Origin: Pilaira anomala
Taxonomy: Eukaryota; Mucoromycota; Mucoromycetes; Mucorales; Mucoraceae
NCBI GenBank assembly: GCA_025716855.1
Contig: JAIXMQ010000013.1
Span: 496,001-560,000 of the forward strand
DNA: 64,000 bases
Direction of reading: 5' to 3'
Positions 57,999-64,000 of the stretch are shown in pieces. The notes under the pieces were generated by a model. The model did not search any database and was not told the origin of the DNA. It saw only the letters and a list, made by a program, of their open reading frames with translations. The position numbers were made by a program, and so were the translations under genes. How positions within the stretch are numbered: position 1 is the first letter of the stretch; each line of letters begins with the position of its first letter.

Positions 57999-60680
57999 AT
58001 ATCTGTTACACCGTACTTAATGTAACAAAAAAACAAAGAGTGTTCTCTGATCTACTGTACATATTGTATCAACAAAAACGAAGAAATACCTATCACTATC
58101 GTAACTCCCAAAACTTGGCTAATCCCTAAACTCACATCATACTACCTTTTATTTTAATACCAAACTAAGTTAAACTATTATTAAAAATTTGTATTCATAA
58201 AATTGAAATACAATCAGGATTAATATTGCTTTTTAAATGATATAAGAAAGAGTATAAACAATTGATCTAAATGACATTTGAAATAATTATGCATTGAAAA
58301 ATAGTAAAAAAAAAAAAGGGGGGGGGATAGATACGCGCACCATTTTCAAACTACACCCGCCCGAAAAAGTCCACACCTGTAAAGAAAACAATCTTTTTTG
58401 AATCAAGATAAAGTTTTTTATTACTTAATTTTCATCATCATCTTTGATATGATTGAACTTGGTTCCTTTCGGGAAGGACTTGGCCTTCTCTTTATGTTTG
58501 GGGATGTTCAAGTGTTCCAGAATTGCTCATCATCACATATAAATGATACAGTTAAATAGCTTCTGCAACAAACTACTATAATCTATTGTGAAGGTTTTCT
58601 GTTTGTCGCAAAATATCCCTAAACAAGAACTTTGAGACTTCTTTTTGGGGAAGGTAGTCAGACCAAAGTGGTTAATTCTTAATTAGAAAGCAGAGGGCCC
58701 TCCTCTGCCTTCAAATATATATATATATATATATATATTAGTTAAAGAAAAAAAGGTCCTTATTTATAATGCACTATACAGAATATTTAAAATTATTAGT
58801 TGTTAGGGATATTGTTGAGACTGTAACATTCTGAAAAGATTTTTAGGATACCTATCTTCTTATTTTTCTTTTCGAGGAGCCTGAACTAACGTGAATTAAG
58901 CTTAAAGGGCTTTTGAATATAGGTCTTTTAAACAACAGGGCGATCCACAAAATTATATGTCATCCGCCTACTTGAAAAAGGCATGCCTTTTGTTATCCCG
59001 ATGTCTGAAAGGTTTCATAAATTTAAAGATAATACTAATGTATAAAAAAAAATGTGGTATTTATAAGCATTTAAACCGGCATAGATGTTGGCTTTTTCTC
59101 ATCTCGTTGAAAGGGCCTTGCTTCCATTAATCTATATAACAGTTTTCTTCAATATCTAAACCTGTCTGACATATTGGCGATGCAACGTCCGAAAAGGAAG
59201 TTTCAACTTTTTCGCTTCCCTCGCTGACAGTCATCTTGCCCTAAATATCTCAAACAGAATGTTTTCCATACTAAATACATGCACAGAAAAAAGTATTTGT
59301 TATTGAGATTAGGACTACTTTGTGATAAAATTACTAGGGTTTATGAAATGTTGCCTTACGATTCTTGACATGTATTATCCACGTTTTAAAGTTGTCCGTA
59401 AAGAAGAGAAAAGGATGATATTATTGGTAATAAAGGTTCATGTTTTATACTTGAAGGGAAAAAAAAGGAAGAAAGAAGAAAAGAGAGGTAAAAAAAATAT
59501 ATAATGAAACTAAAAAAAAGGCCTGTTTGTATTATGGCGTGTGAAAAAAAAATAAAGAAATCAACAATAACAGTTAAGAGATTAATGCAAACTCAAGTGA
59601 CAATTAGCTCTTAACTCGTTACTACAGAACAAGCTCCTAATAATTTTAATATTATAGGATAGACAAAACATACATCATTCATTTTTTTTATTAATATTCT
59701 TATAATCGATCAAATACCCGTTGTAAAAATAAGGAGATAAACATCTTTTGTCATATTTTGTATTTTTTAAATTTTTGAACAAATCCGAAAACTTTGTAGT
59801 AATCCTATATGAATGAGGTTAATAATCTGCTCGGGTTAACACTAAAAACTTCTCTTACCTTTTGTTTAGATCAACATATTATATATTAAATCTACTTGGA
59901 TAACAAATCAATATGGATTGTAAAAAACCAACATTTAAAGGAAAAACATAAAACAATTATCAATATAAATACTCCAACTTTTTAATACAATAAAAATCAA
60001 GTTGCTTTTGTCTCAAACTAAACCATTTGACTTTAACTTAGCATCTAAATTCCCTATTCATTATATCTCTACCTAAAAACTACTCTTTTTCTATTTCACT
60101 TTTGCCTCATTACCTTTTATTTTATTCTTTACCATTGTTACACTGAATTTCATCTATTACCTTATTTAATTATCTATTGTCCTCAACGACCATCCTTCTC
60201 AACGACGATGCTTCTTGACGAGGATGCTTCTTTAAAAACTCAGTTTTTGTAAAAGATATTAAAAATTAGAAAACATATAAATACCTTTAAAAAATATCAA
60301 ACTAAAAAAAAAATCAATTCACTATTTTGTAAAAATTAAAACCCTTATTCTTCTTTATACTTAAAGACCTTATCTTTTGATTTAAGAATATCTTATTTTT
60401 ATTATATTTTATTTTATTTCTTACATTCGGATTCCCTTGGATATTAAACTCTCCATTGTATTTTACTTTTAAAAACTCTATTTTCTTATCTTTACTTTAC
60501 TTTATCAAGTCGTTCTACTTGTCAACAGGAACTAGTGCTCACGAAACTCTTTTTTTTCTTTATCGAACTTCTTTTTCTTTAACCACGACCAAACTACTTT
60601 TAACAACACCACGAATTGCGCAAAAGTTCGCGTAAAACGTCTACACACACTACAAAATTAGTAAAAAGAGAAAAATAAAG
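57999..60680. other. Gene-poor region with relics
   Basis: AT-rich, C-poor on the plus strand in its right half (59.9-60.6 kb). Holds a G-run at 58319-58327, a (TA)n repeat at about 58717-58738 and a minus-strand relic (listed separately). A short minus-strand open piece also lies at about 59130-59235 (MTVSEGSEKVETSFSDVAS). No intact gene. Confidence 0.5.
58425..58679 (-). pseudogene. Relic coding fragment next to TCCACACCTGTAAAG repeat
   Basis: Minus strand: an open piece from about 58679 reads RINHFGLTTFPKKKSQSSC, then LGIFCDKQKTFTIDYSSLLQ, ending in TGA. A second piece in another frame (AILEHLNIPKHKEKAKSFPK, then GTKFNHIKDDDEN) ends at TAA 58425-58427. Composition is protein-like but the two pieces are out of frame. 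The element-like TCCACACCTGTAAAG lies 41 bp beyond the stop. Probably a decayed mobile-element or dispersed-family gene. Confidence 0.4.
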
Positions 60681-60763
60681 TGAAAAGAGTGGGATTTGAA
60701 CCCACGCCTCCGAAGAGATCACGACCTTAACGTGACGCCTTAGACCAACTCGGCCATCTTTCC
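60681..60763 (-). tRNA. tRNA-Leu (anticodon AAG)
   Basis: The minus strand folds as a class II tRNA. Acceptor stem GGAAAGA pairs with TCTTTTC plus discriminator A; the D arm is GCCGAGTTGGTCTAAGGC. Anticodon stem TCACG/CGTGA encloses the 7-nt loop TTAAGGT, anticodon AAG (codon CUU). A long variable arm (TCTCTTCGGAGG) and T arm GTGGGTTCAAATCCCAC follow. No intron. A-box and B-box promoter sequences are intact, so it should be functional. Confidence 0.95.
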
Positions 60764-62810
60764 TATGATACTAGCAATCAATTATTAATATAAATTCCAA
60801 AAGCTAAAAAAGACAAAAAATCACGTGATATACACGTGTATCAAATTTGATTGGTTGAAGTACCTTTTCGCGTTTGTTACACCAAATTTACTTGAAAGAG
60901 CTGTTAATGTACGCCCGTAAAAGTATTTCCCATTAGATAGCAAGAAAACAAATAATTATTATATAAAAACTAGTGTTATTTATAAAAATTACAGTCAATA
61001 TCTTGTGTAATTGGACTAGCTTGCGCGAATTTACTTGAGTATGTGGACAATCAGTAATTAATGAGAAAAGACTTAGGGTTGATTTATTAGATAAAATAAA
61101 ACTGAAAGAACTCTTCTAAACTAAAATAATAATCATCTTTTATATCTTGAATATCCTGATGAGTTGTGTTTGAATAAGGACCATCTTTTTGATGGGTTTA
61201 AATGAATCTATACCCAACTCTTCTGCTTTTGAATAAGTACGTTCTACTCTTTCGAATTGACCATAAATAATCGTGGATCCTATCTACCCGATTGGATAAC
61301 AACATATCTGGTTCCTGACTAAAGATCACCTTGTAATTACTTACATGGTTGTTATTAGTCTGGATTCCGTTGTTACAGATTTCATTGGTAAATGCGCATA
61401 CTTTTAAATTGACAAGAACTATTTTTCTATCATACGACCTGATCAACCTTATTCTTAGATTGATATCATGTTTTCCCAGTTTCGGGATAGAATTGACAGT
61501 TGCTGGGATAATCTTTATTCCAACAATGTTATTCTTTTTTATTTATTTTGTAAACAGGTTATATAATATTACTATTTAATATTAATAGATTAATAATGTA
61601 TTTTTGCCAGTAATAGCCGTTCTTACCCCAACACAAGGTAGCTAAGCTTGTATCGAGACTATTACCGGTAAATATCTCTTATTTTCTATTAATATGAATT
61701 GAGTATTTACTTTATTTGTATTGTTTTATTCTCAATTATATTTTATTATTTGATCTTAGTTTTTTACCATTGATCTTATTTTACGTCAATTTGTATATGC
61801 ATTTGAATATAGAATATTTCCTTAGGTTCAAGATATTGATAATAATATACAATGTTAAACATGTATATTATTATGAAGATATGTCAGGTTTTTTATTATA
61901 ATGTTTAGTTTATATCCCTGATCTACTTATATTTATAAGTAGAGATGACGCAAATACGACAGAGTAGATTTTGAGTAAATTGCTTGAAAATATGATTCTA
62001 TCTATCATACACATTTTTTTTTCTTACAGGCGTGTACTTTTTTACTGAAAGATTGTTTTTGGGGCGTGTAATCCTAATATGGATGTTTAATCTGTTACAC
62101 CAGTTCAAGTTATTTCTTATATATAATAAAGTGTGAAGAGAATGTAATATAATTATTATTATCCCTCTTTCTTTCCCTACCAGCACTGCTGATTATATTA
62201 TTGTTATATTTTTCAATAGTGTTTTTTTATTATTTTTTTTTTATTTGTATTTTTACTAGTTGGTTCAGATACAACAGTCCAGTCTATTAAAATAACTCTG
62301 GCACTTTAAGATAATTGTTATTTTTTTATCAAGAAGCTTCTTTGGCAAAAGCAGGTAAACTTGCGCTGGATAAAAAGAATAAAAGTCTTTTGTTGTCTTT
62401 ATGGTCTTATTCCAAAAGAAAAAGGAAAAATATTTATTCTCTAAGGTCAAAGTTATATATTTCCTGATGATGCTTTTTAGCCGTGCTACTTGTTGTCTAG
62501 TATTTAGGTCGTGAGTTAGATAACTAGCATTCATTTGAGAAACAAAGGATAGTACCTGTTGGTCAGATTTACATATTTACGTTTGCACCAAAAGAGCGGG
62601 TAATATTTGTATTCAAATGCAGGAAAACACTAAGGGGAACTGCTTTAATTCTTTATGGTATGAACATTTGTAGAGTTGTGGCGTAATTACTTGGCAACAC
62701 TACCTTAAGACCAAGCCAATTTGCAATATGATAGAAGCTGATGTATATCTAAAAAAAAAAAAAAAAAATGTTAAATAAAATTAGCTTTTTTTTGCTTATC
62801 GGAACGATGA
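60764..62810. other. Gene-poor region right of the tRNA
   Basis: AT-rich. The minus-strand open stretch 61198-61446 carries LLSNRVDRIHDYLWSIRKS, similar to the remnant near 25.5 kb. The TACACGCCTGTAAG motif (reverse) is at 62023-62037. No intact gene recognised. Confidence 0.45.
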
Positions 62811-62873
62811 ATGACAGACATGTGGATTTTTCTAATTTCTGAGATCCATACAACAAAGCAGTTATTATCTCAG

Positions 62874-62995
62874 TCACGCAGAAAGGCGAGGGTGCAAGCA
62901 CTGAAACTGCCGATCCACTTCCCACTCGAACCTGATGCGGTTCTCATCGGCACCATGATAAACATGACGGCGCTGGGCACGACTCCAACCATTAG
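62874..62995. other. GC-rich island in AT-rich DNA
   Basis: About 120 bp with visibly higher G+C than all surrounding sequence, open on the plus strand within a frame starting at 62811 (RRKARVQALKLPIHFPLEPD) and also protein-like on the minus strand. No domain recognised; could be a foreign or retrogene remnant. Confidence 0.5.
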
Positions 62996-63125
62996 GAGAA
63001 TTTCTTATATTTATATTTTTTATTTACAAAAAAAAAAAAAAAAAAAAAAAATTGAGGCCAGAGGATGTATTTAACTGACTTTTTTTAAAAAAAAATGTAT
63101 TTAACTGACATTTTAGATAATAATA

Positions 63126-63220
63126 GGGGTGTTCAGACCAATTTGTGCTAAAATCGTGCAAAATTTAAAATAATATGATTGGTTAAAGTTTTTTGTCAGG
63201 TTTTTATAATTGAACACCTA
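63126..63220. repeat. Short inverted-repeat element (MITE-like)
   Basis: Left end TAGGGGTGTTCAGACC (63124-63139); right end TGAACACCTA (63211-63220) is its near-inverse. About 95 bp long, no coding capacity. The left-end sequence recurs in direct orientation at 63985-63998. Confidence 0.5.
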
Positions 63221-63412
63221 AACCGCAAAACAAATCTTTGTTTAATTTGCATTTTGGTACAAATTATGCGTCATGTCAAAAAAAATATGTCATTATAACG
63301 ACTAGATTACTTTCTTCTTTTCTCTTTTCTCTTTTCTCTTTTATATCTGTGTATAATTTTCTCTTTTATAATATAATAACAATCAAAACAACCAAACAGC
63401 AATATTGTACAA

Positions 63413-63605
63413 TGCCTAGAGTTTTCCCAAAATCTAACTTGATAAAGTCCTTGAAGAGAAGTGAAAAAGAAACAAAGGTGCTTGTCAAATCCTACATGGG
63501 AACATTGAAACGTCTTGTTACTGTAATTTTAAGCGTCGCGCACTATACAAGATATTGATAAATATATGTAAAGATCACATTAAGAATCATTTCACTAGAA
63601 CTCGA
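63413..63605 (+). pseudogene. Frame-broken basic protein remnant
   Basis: ATG at 63413 starts MPRVFPKSNLIKSLKRSEK and continues basic (ETKVLVKSYMGTLKR). It runs into a different frame that continues coding-like (CNFKRRALYKILINICKDH, then IKNHFTRTRNPPSNS) before a stop. One indel would join the halves, so this looks like a pseudogenised copy of a helical, DNA-binding-like region. Located between the GGGGTGTTCAGACC repeats at 63126 and 63985, suggesting transposon cargo or transposase N-terminus; not proven. Confidence 0.4.
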
Positions 63606-63762
63606 AATCCACCAAGTAATTCGTAGGAGATTGCTGGTTACGCTCGCCGACGGGTTTATCCCAATTAATGTATGTTTTGCTAACATTGTTTTTAGGAACT
63701 ACCCCGATTCGTCCACTCTTTCCTTTATCACGTCTGTTTTGTTCAATAGTAGTAATAGCATT

Positions 63763-63799
<37 letters not shown>

Positions 63800-64000
63800 G
63801 ATGGGACGTTGGTTGGCCATTTTTATAAAGATTCAAGATATAGTTAATTACAAAGTATAGAAGATAAAGAAGAGTAGGAACAGAAAAAAAAGTTTATTCA
63901 CTTAAGAAACTAATTGCATAATGAAAGATTTACATCATCTGTCAACTAAAAAATTGAACTAAAATTCAATTTTTTTTTGCATTTGGGGTGTTCAGACCCA
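63606..64000. other. Right edge: T-run and second GGGGTGTTCAGACC copy
   Basis: Contains a poly-T run at about 63765-63798 and ends with GGGGTGTTCAGACC at 63985-63998. No gene seen; the plus-strand open stretch at 63631-63828 ends in poly-Phe from the T-run. Confidence 0.5.

Noticed and set aside
61605..61670. Inverted CCAGTAATAG / CCGGTAATAG pair as a possible RNA hairpin
   Set aside because: Arms are short and imperfect, loop is long, no conserved RNA features.

Overview
The window is AT-rich nuclear DNA from a filamentous fungus, most likely an early-diverging Mucoromycota/Mucorales-type species. The basis is many short GT-AG introns (about 50-130 bp), long poly-T/poly-A tracts inside introns and intergenic DNA, and a gene set that includes a large fungal sulfite reductase beta subunit, UTP4, RPN2, PRO1 and KIN4, together with a DDX21/GUCT helicase and a LEUNIG-type LisH/WD40 protein that budding yeast lacks. 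I saw no bacterial operons, CRISPR array, rRNA or intact transposase. The species assignment is inference.

Layout. 1-8.6 kb: the tail of an unknown gene, a KIN4-type kinase with a C-terminal KA1 domain, and a 1,606-residue sulfite reductase hemoprotein subunit. 8.6-15.5 kb: gene-poor, with a decayed membrane-anchored Kelch gene, an unknown repeat-rich gene behind a tandemly repeated promoter, and very long poly-T runs. 15.5-24.1 kb: dense housekeeping block: UTP4, an ACBD6-like protein, DPH6, a LITAF-domain protein, UDP-glucose dehydrogenase and PTC7. 24.1-26.6 kb: gene remnants. 26.6-39.9 kb: RPN2 (10 exons), a 116-residue Zn2Cys6 protein, a DDX21-like helicase, an F-box protein and peroxisomal Lon. 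39.9-42.7 kb: relics and a diverged direct duplication. 42.7-58 kb: mitochondrial enoyl reductase (ETR1), a small double-zinc-ribbon protein, a polyQ LisH/WD40 co-regulator, a Mn-type CDF transporter, a GPI-type wall protein, PRO1, a TBC RabGAP and a small Cys-rich type I membrane protein. 58-64 kb: relics, a tRNA-Leu(AAG) and transposon-end-like repeats.

How genes relate. Eukaryotic genes here are individually transcribed, but spacing suggests coupling. ACBD6-like/DPH6 share a 150-bp head-to-head promoter. The UTP4/ACBD6-like and PRO1/TBC pairs converge with only 21 and 17 bp between stop codons. The GPI-protein/PRO1 pair is divergent over 362 bp. Themes present are organelle quality control and lipid metabolism (LONP2, ETR1, PTC7, ACBD6-like), sulfur and proline biosynthesis (MET5-type, PRO1), and ribosome biogenesis and translation (UTP4, DDX21, DPH6).

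Exon models were built by hand from splice motifs and reading-frame continuity. They were checked for phase but not against transcripts. No previously undescribed multi-gene system is evident. The best novelty candidates are the repeat gene at 12.2 kb, the double zinc-ribbon microprotein at 44.3 kb, and the transposon-like relics on the right side.
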